From Serripes groenlandicus (Eukaryota; Mollusca; Bivalvia; Cardiida; Cardiidae), in the NCBI GenBank assembly GCA_031761405.1, contig JASEVX010000010.1:8502486-8566485 (forward strand): a DNA stretch of 64,000 nt, given 5' to 3'. The notes below the pieces were generated by a model. It was not told the DNA's origin. It ran no database searches and saw only the letters and a program-made list of their open reading frames with translations. The stretch's first letter is position 1. Every line of letters starts with the position of its first letter. The position numbers were made by a program, and so were the translations under genes. This document shows positions 23,291 through 34,700 of this stretch, piece after piece.

Positions 23291-24400
23291 CCCAGTACGC
23301 ATGCCCAAACAGTGGATCCGTACAGAGTATTATAGGTAAGTTTACCATGTATCTACCGGACGAGTACACCGGTCCAAACAGTGGATCCGTACAGAGTATT
23401 ATAGGTAAGTTCACCATGTATCTACCAGACGAGTACACGGGCCCAAACAGTCGATCCGTACAGAGTATTATAGGTAGGTTCGCCATGTATCTACCAGACG
23501 AGTACACGGACCTAAACAGTGGACCTGTACAAAGTAATATAGGTAAGCTCGCTATGTATCTACTAGACGAGTACACGGGCCCAAACAGTGGATCCGTACA
23601 GAGTAATATAGGTAAGTTCGCCATGTATCTACCGGACGAGTACACAGGCCCAAACAGTCGATCCGTACAGAGTAGTATAGGTAGGTTCACCATGTATCTA
23701 CCAGACGAGTACACGGGCCCAAACAGTGGATCTGTACAGAGTAATATAGGTAAGTTCGCCATGTATCTACCAGACGAGTACACGGGCCCAAACAGTTGAT
23801 CCGTACAGAGTAATATAGGTAAGTTCGCCCTGTATCTACCAGACGAGTACACGGGCCCAAACAGTGTATCCGTACAGAGTAATATAGGTAAGTTCGCCAT
23901 GTATCCACCGGACGAGTACACAGGCACAAACAGTGGATCCGTACAGAGTATTATAGGTAGGTTCACCAATTATCTACCAGACGACCTCACGGGCCCAAAC
24001 AGTGAATCCGTACAGAATAATGTAGGTAAGTTCACCATGTATCTACAAGACGAGTACGTGTGCCCAAACAGTGGTAGATTCACCATGTATCTACTAGACG
24101 AGTACACGGGCCCAAACAGTGGATCCGTACAGAGTAATATAGGTAAGTTCACCATGTATCTACTAAGACGAGTACGTGGGCCCAAATAGTGAGTCCGTTC
24201 AGAGTAATATAGGTAAGTTCACCATGTATCTACCAGACGAGTACACGGGCCCAAACGTACATAGTAATATAGGTATGTTCACCATGTATCTACCAGACGA
24301 GTACACAGGTGCAATCAGTGGATCCGTACAGAGTAATATAGGTAAGTCCACCATGTGACTTCCAGACGAGTACACCGGTCCAAACAGTGAATCCGTACAT
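23291..24400 (+). repeat. 69-bp array built from a CRAL-TRIO exon end plus splice donor
   Basis: About 16 units of 69 bp. Each has 'TATCTACCAGACGAGTACAC', then 'GGGCCCAAACAGTGGATCC', then 'GTACAGAGTAATATAGGTAA' and 'GTTCACCATG'. Read on the plus strand, a unit gives YLPDEYTGPNSGSVQSIIG. The last coding residues of CRAL-TRIO exon 7 (28597 on the minus strand) are YLPDDYKGPNSGSIQSIT, followed directly by a GTAATT donor. In the array the GTAAGT donor sits at the same place. Ten of fourteen codon differences are synonymous, so the source was a functional paralogous exon. A TGA at 23797-23800, frame shifts near 24060-24180 and absence of any other exon argue against present coding use. The long minus-strand frame is a shadow of the 69-bp period. 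Confidence 0.85.
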
Positions 24401-24401
24401 A

Positions 24402-24545
24402 TTCATGAGCTATTTCTTCTCTTGCAACAATGTTTCCAAGTCTTTTCAAGGGTTATTCTTTCAATTATAGAGAGTATTCATATTTTTTATCTATATATTT
24501 TCAAAATCATCTGCTTCAGAATTATAGTATGTGGGAAAGGGTTAA
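24402..24545. mobile_element. family B MITE, right part
   Basis: From 'CATGAGCTATTTCTTCTC' through 'AAAATCATCTGCTTCAG' to 'GTGGGAAAGGGTTAA'. It abuts the last 69-bp unit. Confidence 0.65.
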
Positions 24546-24603
24546 ACATTAAATATCAAACACAATTCGATTTATATACATTTTATATTTTGTTAACGTT
24601 TGA

Positions 24604-24860
24604 CCGCCTCTGTGGTGTAGTGGAAGACTGTCCGCCTCGGGTTCGGAATGTCGCGGGTTCAGTGCCCGGCCGGGTCATACCAAATACTTAAAATAGGGTA
24701 GTAATGGTTGCCCACATGGGCGCTCATGGTTGCAGGGTTAGCTTTCCGACTGACTGGCCGGTGTTAGCATATATTCAGTAGTACTGGTAAATTCCCCAGG
24801 CAACGCCGTCACATAACTCAAACAGTGTTGAAAGCGGCGCAACACATCAATCAAGCAATT
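24604..24860 (+). mobile_element. tRNA-derived SINE
   Basis: The head 'CGCCTCTGTGGTGTAGTGG' holds the A box and 'CGCGGGTTCAGTGCCC' the B box. The body is 'GGTAGTAATGGTTGCCCAC'. The tail is 'AACGCCGTCACATAACTC' and 'GTTGAAAGCGGCG'. Confidence 0.8.
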
Positions 24861-25137
24861 GTTAAGGTTTGTCTTTAAGCAATAAAATAAGTTGACCGTA
24901 AAAGTGCAGCTACTGACAAGTTATTATGACCAATGTAAGACCAAGTGAATATCACTATGAGCCCGTTTGTATGATTTCTATACCCATGAATGTTGTACGT
25001 ACATGTAAACTATGTGTAATTTGCAGGAGGCCTACATTACAGTGATATTGTATTTATATTTATTTATATTTGCATTTGTTCAAGCCAAAAGGTACAAGTA
25101 CACTTTGGTCAACAGTACATATCTATATCAGACTGTG

Positions 25138-25268
25138 CATCCACACAGTCTCATCTGTGGATTTTCTGTTTCAGAAATCATTACTCTATACTTCTATCCC
25201 CCTGATGCTGATCTGGGTCGATACATAACACAGAGGCCATAACGTTGGTTTTCTCGCGGGACGGCTCC
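25138..25268. mobile_element. family C element, 5'-truncated and internally deleted
   Basis: Contains 'CTGTGGATTTTCTGTTTCAG', 'ATCATTACTCTATACTTC', 'GCTGATCTGGGTCGATACAT' and the terminus 'CTCGCGGGACGGCTC'. Confidence 0.7.
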
Positions 25269-25526
25269 AATGATTTCTGTCAATCATCAGAAAGAATGAA
25301 TGGCTAAGGTGGGAAAAATGTTCAATGTATCAAAATTGGTCGATGGGAAGAAATTACAGCTTGGTAAGGGTAAAGAGGGAAGAGGAGCATATGCGGATTA
25401 CAATTTTGTTTCTTCGCCCATGCCATCTTGGTAATATGTGAAACAAACAATCCGAGACAATAAATAAACGGGCTGTTTTTCTTCGCCAATAGTTGTCTCC
25501 CTTAGTTATATATATGTCTCATTTTG

Positions 25527-25532
25527 TTTATT
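25527..25532 (-). terminator. candidate polyadenylation signal of the CRAL-TRIO gene
   Basis: AATAAA on the minus strand, about 46 nt past the TGA stop of the last exon. The position is plausible for a short 3' UTR; it is not proven. Confidence 0.5.
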
Positions 25533-25578
25533 CCATCATATCAATATGTTACTAAAAGCTGCTGCTAAAAGCGGGTAA

Positions 25579-25718
25579 TCAATCAACATTGAGTTTCCTG
25601 AAAGATGCTGCTGGTTCCTTATCTTCAGACTTCAAGTCTAATTTTACGTTGTAGTTCGACGAAATGGCCTTGATGTACGAAACTACTTCCGGTTTGCTCA
25701 ATTCCTCCAACATATAAT
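25579..25718 (-). CDS. CRAL-TRIO gene, exon 8 (terminal)
   Basis: Acceptor TTTTACAG, entering with two bases of a split Asp codon. It encodes YMLEELSKPEVV... and ends SFRKLNVD then TGA at 25579-25581. The C-terminal motif is characteristic of the CRAL-TRIO family. Confidence 0.9.
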
Positions 25719-28700
25719 CTGTAAAACAGAAATGAGGCCGCTACATGACAAACAAACCACGAGGCATTGGCGAACTGTATATCCAGATCATTTCTGCGCA
25801 GTATATGATCTTGGTTTGATTTTTACAGTTCGCGAATAGGTCAAAAAGCATACTATACTGTATAAAAACATCTGAATACAGTACAGTCAAACCTGTGTTT
25901 AAAGACCACCCATGGGAAGTAAACAATCTTGTATTTCTTCACAGGTGGTCTTTAATAGCAGGGTCATTTCTACAGAAAATGAGTATTTTGGAAACTAAAA
26001 GTATGGTTGCTACACTTCGACGAATTTCTAATCGGCCACCATATAAAATACGATATTATGCGACATATGCAATCAATAAATCTAAAGTTTGGCTATTTTT
26101 TTTTTTTTTGTACACACCAATCTATCGATTTACAGAAAGAAAACACGTATTAATGTACAAAATCATCCATGTGGAACGGTAGGTGCGAAACTAGCCTATG
26201 TGCTCGCGTTCCTAGTGCACGGCATGGTAGTTGTCGTATTTGGTAGAAATGTATTCTTCGTGGATTGTCTTTTTTATGAAACACATTTAATATGGCGATA
26301 ATGAGCATTGCAGAACGCGCTCAAGCCGTTGAAATGGTTTGTGCCGGCACCCCCATCAGACAAGTATGTTACGCGTCGTTATAAAAGTTGCAATATGTTT
26401 TATTATTTGTTATTTAGTGCAAAATATTGACAGAAACATGTTTTTTATTATCAAATGGCCTGCAAAAAGTCCTGACTTAAATCCGATCGAGCACGTGTGG
26501 GACCTATTGAAGCGCAATGTGCGTGCCCAGACGCTGCAACCAAATATCAGGGAGATCACGCGTGTTATTCATTACATGTGGGCGGCCATTCCACAACAGT
26601 ATTTTCACAGATACATTATATCAACGAGGACAATGTGCCTTGCTGTAATTGCCGCAGCAGGGGGTATTGAAACGAAATCCACAACGAAGTGATTTGATCT
26701 TGCAGTTTTTGTTTTAAGGGTGTCCATGTTAAACCTCTCCGTTAAGTTTGTTCCCGTGATCAAATTTCAATGAAGTTTTGTTTTACACATTAGGAATACA
26801 TTTTATTAAACTTATATTTGGTTATTTGTATTTTTCTCCGAATTATTTTGATAAAAAACCAGGTGGCCAATTAGAAATTCGTTGGAGTGTATAGACAGGG
26901 AATTGCTATACTAATGTGGTCTTTAGCACAGGTTTGACTATATATTTTCAAAAATCACTTAGTATGAATGAGGCATTGGCGAACTGTATATCCAGATCAC
27001 TTCTGCGCAGTATATGATCTAGGTTTGATTTTTACAGTTCGCGAATAGGTCAAGAAGCATACTATACTGTATAGAAACCTCTGACATACAGTACAGTCAA
27101 ACCTGTGTTTAAAGACAACCCATGGGAAGTAAACAATCTGGTATTTCTTCACAGGTGGTCTTTAATAGCAGGGTCATTTCTACAGAAAATGAGTATTTTG
27201 GAAATTAAAAGTATGGGCGCTATAGACAGGGAATTGCTATTCCAATGTGGTCTTTTAGCACAGGTTTGACTGTATATAGACAGGGAATTGCTATTCCAAT
27301 GTGGTCTTTTAGCACAGGTTTGACTGTATATAGACAGGGAATTGCTATTCCAATGTGGTCTTTTAGCACAGGTTTGACTGTATATAGACAGGGAATTGCT
27401 ATTCCAATGTGGTCTTTAGCACAGGTTTGACTGTATATATTTTTTAAAAATCACTTAGTATGAATGCATAAATTGATCACTCTGAACACATGTTGAAATA
27501 AACGAGTGTTGGTTTTTCGGTAGAGCGAGACTCAAATGCTTTATTTATCGTTTACCGGTCATGCGTATTCAAACCATCTTTGATGCATCTCCAGCAGACG
27601 ACCTTTTTAAAATATTGGGGCAAAAGTAGAAATTGCTCATTATCAGCAATTTATCCTTTTGCGACAATGTGTTCAACTATATTTTATAATTATACTTTCA
27701 TTTATAAAGCTTTTCCATGTTTGTGCATGTATGTTTTCAAAGATGGCTGCTACAGATTAGTTGTATGTGGGAAAGTGTTAAGGGCCATCTGCATTGAAAA
27801 CAACTGATAACTGCGCAACACATGGTATACTACTAGAAATGTAAAACCTTTCCTACTTGCAGACGCATTCAGACGCAATTTGAAGCAAACGGCTTTGTGA
27901 CAAAAAGAGAAACTGCTCATGAACTGCGGTAAGGCATCCTTTTCGGAGCGTGTTGTCGAAGGTTCGAATCCAAGTCAAGTTGAGCCAGATGGTGCGTTCT
28001 GATATTGCCGGTTGATATGCCAACAGCTAGTTAAATAATAGTTTCGAATGCCCGCCTGCCTCGTTCGTGGCAGCACGTTTAAGGCAAGTGTTTCTCCGTC
28101 AGAAATGGCTGACGTTCCCTTTCAGTAGAGGCGACACGTATAGGACAAGTGTATCTTGGTCAGAAATGGCTGACGTTCCCTTTCAGTAGGGGGCGACACT
28201 ATAATAAACTAATACTACTATCAAAGGTGCTGATCTGCAGATGGTGATCAAAATCTTAAAAGGTTGAAGCTTCTGCAAATATTGCTAATAGTGAAAAAAA
28301 AGTAAGTAATAAATAGTTAAAACTATTTTGGCAGTAAATGTTGAAAAGCAGTTTATTGAAAGTCTTGAAAATGTACTAAATTTGGCTTACTGTGTATGTC
28401 TACCCAGTATAATGAAGCAAACACGATAAATATGTAAATGTTTATTGTACTGGAAAGTAAAATAGTTACTCTATATATATTTTTATTCCAGAATTATGAT
28501 TCTAATATTTCAAGACAACTTTAAACTATTTTTAAAACGTTGACTTAACTATCTATAATCTGGAGTTCGGCACCTTTAAGGAAAACTCTTAATTACCTGT
28601 TATGCTCTGTATAGAACCGCTGTTTGGTCCTTTGTAGTCATCGGGCAGATATTCCTCGGGTAACACACTCATGTCTATTTTCTCGTACAGATTCGCCAGA

Positions 28701-31700
28701 TTTTTACCAACCACTTCGAACTGAAATATCATAGTTTACCTAATCGTAAACACGTCTTTTCGTTTGAAGAATGGTATAACAAGGCAGTTTATGTTTAACA
28801 ATCATCAACATATAAAATCAAATATATTAGATAATTGTGAGATCCTGATCTATTTTCACCGAGTGAGTACAAAAAGTGTTACTTTAAGTATGGCGATGAC
28901 ACAAAATAAAAGTTATTTTCTTATTAACGAATATATATATATATATATATATATATCAATATTGCATACAAACAAACAGTGGGTATACCCTAGGTCTTTT
29001 AAAAAATACCCATTGGTTCTTTAACGTGCTCAATGTATAGCACCGATACATGACAGACACTGTTTCCTGGATAGGACCAGTACTTGACTAATTGTTGAGT
29101 GGGAGACACTTAAAAGTACATCAGAATTTCGAACCTGACCCGGACCTCTGGGTTAACAGTCCAGCGTGTTAAACACTAAACCACCGGGCCACTCACATGC
29201 CTTTCTTTAATATGGGTCACAACACGTGTACAATTATAATAAAATAAAAATTGAATTAAAACTCAAAATATTAATCATCTCTCGAGGGTGAGTAGAGAAG
29301 TGAAGGGAATATTAGTGCTACTTAGAAAATACTGCATTGGCACAAAGACCGCAAAGCAAGACAAATTTGGCTCAAGAAAATATCAAGCCAGTGTGACCCC
29401 CTGTAATTTCAGGATATGACATACTGTAATGTCTGTAAATCCAATGAAAATCAAAAATAGAGGATATGTATTCGCTTAAAACTGTGTGATACCGTGTTTT
29501 ATTTCCGCCGATAATTGTTACAACCCATCTCACCAGCACACATATTAAAATGTATTCGTGGTCTTTCAAAGCTATCTTTAATTCAACCACAACTCTCTAT
29601 TATGTTATGGGTTTTTCTTGGTATATTTATTAAAGATATTATTATCTTAGTTTAAAAACACGTGCTTTGTTATACCCCAGATTCGAAGACTATTGTCTCT
29701 TGAAGGTCATCTTAAATTGACCTTTGCATCAGTCAAAAAATCGTTAGGTATCAACAGAGAAGATAACCCGTATAAATAAACGAGTTAGAATAGCAGTGAT
29801 GTCCGAGCGTTCCGCTTGTATAGTAATCATTACTATAGCAGAACCGGTTGTATAGTAACCATTTTTATAGCAGAACCGATTGTATAGTAACCATTTTCAT
29901 AACAGAATCGAACGTTTGGCTGTATCATGCGGAACCGATTGTATAGTAACCATTTTTATAGCAGAATCGAACGTTTGGCTGTATCATGCGGAACTGATTG
30001 TATAGTAACCATTTTTATAGCAGTACCGATTGTATAGTAACCATTTTTATAGCAGAACCGATTGTATAGTAACCATTTTTATAGCAGAACCGATTGTATA
30101 TTAAACATTTTTATAGCAGAACCGAGTGTATAGTAACCATTTGTATAGCAGTAACCATTTGTATAGTAATCATTTTTATAGCTGAACCGAGTGTATATTA
30201 AACATTTTTATAGCAGAACCGATTGTATAGTAATCATTTTTATAGCAGAACCGATTGTATAGTAACCATTTTTATAGCAGAACCGGTTGAATAGTAAACA
30301 TGTTTATAGCAGAACCGATTGTATAGTAACCATTTTTATAGCAGAACCGATTGAATAGTAAACATTTTTATAGCAGAACCGATTGTATAGTAACCATTTT
30401 TATAGCAGAACCGATTGTATAGTAATCATTTTTATAGCAGAACCGATTGTATAGTAATCATTTTTATAGTAGAACCGATTGTATAGTAATCATTTTTATA
30501 GCAGAACCGACTGTATAGTAACCATTTTTATAGCAGAACCGGTTGAATAGTAAACATTTTTATAGCAGAACCGATTGTATAGTAACCATTTTTATAGCAG
30601 AACCGATTGAATAGTAAACATTTTTAAAGCAGAACCGATTGTATCGTAACCATTTTTATAGCAGAACCGATTGTATAGTAATCATTTTTATAGTAGAACC
30701 GATTGTATAGTAATCATTTTTATAGCAGAACCGATTGTATAGTAACCATTTTTATAGCAGAACCGATTGTATATTAAACATTTTTATAGCAGAACCGAGT
30801 GTATAGTAACCATTTGTATAGCAGTAACCATTTGTATAGTAATCATTTTTATAGCTGAACCGATTGTATAGTAACCATTTGTATATTAAACATTTTTATA
30901 GCAGAACCGATTGTATAGTAACCATTTTTATAGCAGTACCGATTGTAAAGTAATCATTTTTATAGCAGAACCGATTGTATAGTAACCATTTTTATAGCAG
31001 AACCGATTGTATAGTAACCATTTTTATAGCAGAACCGATTGTATAGTAATCATTTTTATAGCAGAACCGATTGTATAGTAATCATTTTTATAGCAGAACC
31101 GATTGTATAGTAACCATTTTTATAGCAGAACCGATTGTATATTAAACATTTTTATAGCAGAACCGAGTGTATAGTAACCATTTGTTTAGCAGTAACCATT
31201 TGTATAGTAATCATTTTTATAGCTGAACCGATTGTATATTAAACATTTTTATAGCAGAACCGATTGTATAGTAACCATTTTTATAGCAGTACCGATTGTA
31301 TAGTAATCATTTTTATAGCAGAACCGATTGTATAGTAATCATTTTTATAGCAGAACCGATTGTATATTAACCATTTTTATAGCAGAACCGATTGTATAGT
31401 AATCATTTTTATAGCAGAACCGATTGTATAGTAATCATTTTTATAGCAGAACCGATTGTATAGTAACCATTTTTATAGCAGAACCGATTGTATAGTAACC
31501 ATTTTTATAGCAGAACCGATTGTATAGTAATCATTTTTATAGCAGAACCGATTGAATAGTAACCATTTTTATAGCAGAACCGATTGTAAAGTAATCATTT
31601 TTATAGCAGAACCGATTGTATAGTGACCATTTTTATAGCAGAACCGATTGTATATTAAACATTTTTATAGCAGAACCGAGTGTATAGTAACCATTTGTAT

Positions 31701-34700
31701 AGCAGTAACCATTTGTATAGCAGAACCGATTGTATAGTAACCATTTTATAGCAGAATCGAGCGTTTGCTGTATCATGCGAATTAATTGGAGAGAAAACGA
31801 GCAAGACATAGTATGTATGCTCATACATACAAGTATCTAACTGTAAATGGTCAATTCGGCAAGACCTTTTATGCGGTGTCGTCAGATCCTTTATAAGTAC
31901 AGCTAAGCATGTTGGTCTGATGTCAATGAGATGGCGTAGACTCTAACGTTAACTTACCCGTTCTCTGGTCTTTTGTTTAAAGAAAGTTTTGACGATCGTC
32001 AGGATTGCCTCCATGAGAGCAGGCGGATTGTAGACATTGATTTTCTTCAAACGCAGAGGGTACACGCTCTGGAATAGAAGTTATCCCTATTTTAAGTACA
32101 TATATACCAATTAAGTATGTGAAATTTATTTTTCCTAATTAAACTTGTTAACTGATTCAATGCCAATGACAGTATTGAGGTTTTCGCAAACAATACAGAT
32201 TCAGGTAAGTCAGCTCGCAACGAGTTGTCTCACCTAAAATAAGCATTGTTTACCGTATAGTTATCAAAATATTCCAAAATTCTAATTACTTGAGAATGGA
32301 GACGCCCGATTTTGAAAATGGAAGAGTTTACTTTAAACAATTCGGCGCTGAAAGAGTTAAAATTCAAAGTACTGAAAGTTGAATTGCGATAGTTTAAGAG
32401 AAGATGAATATGCATATAGAAATATCTATCTAAAAACAAGACAAGAAATGAATCATCAGGCCAGAATGAAATGTTTACAAGATCATAATTTAGTGTTGGT
32501 CTTGGGAAAATTAACTGACCCCAACTCCGAATTTATCATTTGGTTCACATGGTACTTTTAGTAAAGATTATGTTACAAAATAGCTCTATGGAAATCCTAC
32601 CATGATCATTCATTACAGTATAGCGTCTTCCTATTGATTGACTGTACTGGACCAACTGATGCATTCACAGAATGTAACTATTAATGATTTCAATGAAGAC
32701 AGTTAACTTAGAAGTGTAATCGATCAAAACAGTTGTGTCTTACAGTTTAAGCATTTCACTCCCTTCCTCCTGCCGCAGTAAAAACAGATGTGTTCAGAAT
32801 GTATATGTTTGAATAAATTTGAAAGGGGTCCACCAAGGGAATATTCCTACGAAGATATAATGAAATTTTCCAAGTGGATTAGGATGAGATGTCATTTGAA
32901 GCTAAACATTGAATTTACCCCTTTTTCTGATGCCGCCAGGTAACTATGTCTTTCAACCAATCAATATGGCTTAAATAAGTATGAAGGGGGTCAATGTATG
33001 AACTACTTTTACTTAAACCGAAATTGATTGTCTTACCTTGACTTTTATGAGGTTTTTTTTTTTTTTTCATTTCTTTGGGACAAAATATTTTATTCTGGAA
33101 AGATTGTGGATTTAAAAACAAGTTTGTTGAATATAATTTACCCCCTTGTAAATATTTTCCTAAAAACTTCCTTTTATGCAGTCAGAGTTGGTCGGAAGTG
33201 AAAATTCACATTCACAATTACAAACGGTTCTTTACAATTTTCTGACAGGGCCCGCAATTCTGGCAATCTACCACAATTTTAAAGCGACTGAACTCCATAT
33301 ACCCAACTGTCGAAAAAAGCTAAAATTTCCAATTTTAAGATAATAATGGGTTCTATTTGTATTTGGGGCATTAAAATATGATAACTGACATATTACATAC
33401 CCCTATAATCGGTGAGATTTTCTAGTTTTCGATACTTTTTCCATCGCAAATTCTACCCTGTCAGTAACGGGGTAAGTATTTTTAAATAGGAAACCCCTTC
33501 ATCGTGACAATTGAAAACGACTCAAGTTCAATTTATTGATAAAAAACGATACATTTTCTACCCTGGTTTTACTTGGATAGCATAAAGAATAACATTTAGG
33601 GCGAATTCGATTTTTTTTTTTTTCGTGCCATCTGGATTTCAGTCGCTTTAACTTTTTACCTTGATTTTCTGACCAACTCTCGACTTCTTTTGTTACAATT
33701 TTAAACAAATTTCAAATTTACCGAATATGATATTTAACCGAATCAAATATTAAACGAAATAATTTTACTTCTTATTCATACAAAAAGTATAGGGAGTTGG
33801 GTGATATTTCGTTTAATGTTGTTCTATCTATTTCGTCAAGTCAATTTAACCGCGTATTGGAAGGAATTAAAATGGCGGACGATTAAACAAATTCGCTGAT
33901 GTGATGCATATTTGTGAGACTCAATTCAATGATAAATATGATTGATTTAATCGTTGCAATGGCTGTCTATGATTTAAACATCATGATAACGTTGATCGCG
34001 CTAGTCGGATAAATGTGAAAGGAAAAATAATTATCAAATACTAATGCATAACTAAGCGTCTCGTTGATGTCGATTCAAAAGTTTGGAAATAAACTTACTT
34101 GATAAAGCCATCTAGCTTGTATTGTAAACCTGATAGCTGTTCTATTGAAATTCACAATTGTATCAAAAACAACGCTATTTTTCACTACCTGGTACCCGAC
34201 ACAATCGCAATTTAGGTAAAAAAAAAAATCGATGATGAATATCCTTTACTAGACGGAACAAAGGGTTACAATTTACAAAAGGCAGTTGCAGTGTTTACAA
34301 ACTTGTGTATATAATTGCGTAGCGATTAATAATAATAATTAATAATAATTTAGTACGCTTAAATATGATAGATACACATTCAGAGACTTGTAATTTTATT
34401 TGGTTACCTAGAATAAGTGGGATTTATTTGACTTATTTGACTTTTGCTTATGTTTGCATACGTTATTCAATCTAGAATTTGTTTACACTATTTTTTGTGT
34501 TTTTCTGAGTCATTGACATCACGTGACTGAAAATGTAGCTATAGATATAGCATCCTTGCTATCGTAATATATTTGCAGAAGTTTCAACGTTTCAAACTTT
34601 TGATCTCCAACTGGAGTACAGCACTTAAAATACCATAACCTTTTTCTTTTTTAAGATATTCACCTAGAGCGGAAAAAAAAAATCTGATATCAAAAAATCG

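Larger units (their letters stand above)
25755..27465. repeat. tandem duplication containing the Tc1 element twice
   Basis: Unit 1 (about 25755-26967) and unit 2 (about 26968-27465) share the left flank 'GAGGCATTGGCGAACTGTAT', the left end of the element, the right end and the right flank 'AATCACTTAGTATGAATG'. Unit 2 lacks the transposase but has four copies of the right end. The flanks were copied along with the element, so the duplication followed insertion. Confidence 0.75.

Noticed and set aside
22962..23969. 335-codon minus-strand open frame with a repeated MVNLPIILCTDPLFGPVYSS motif
   Set aside because: It is the antisense shadow of the 69-bp array. The sense strand has the CRAL-TRIO-like reading, and the frame stays open only because 69 is divisible by three.
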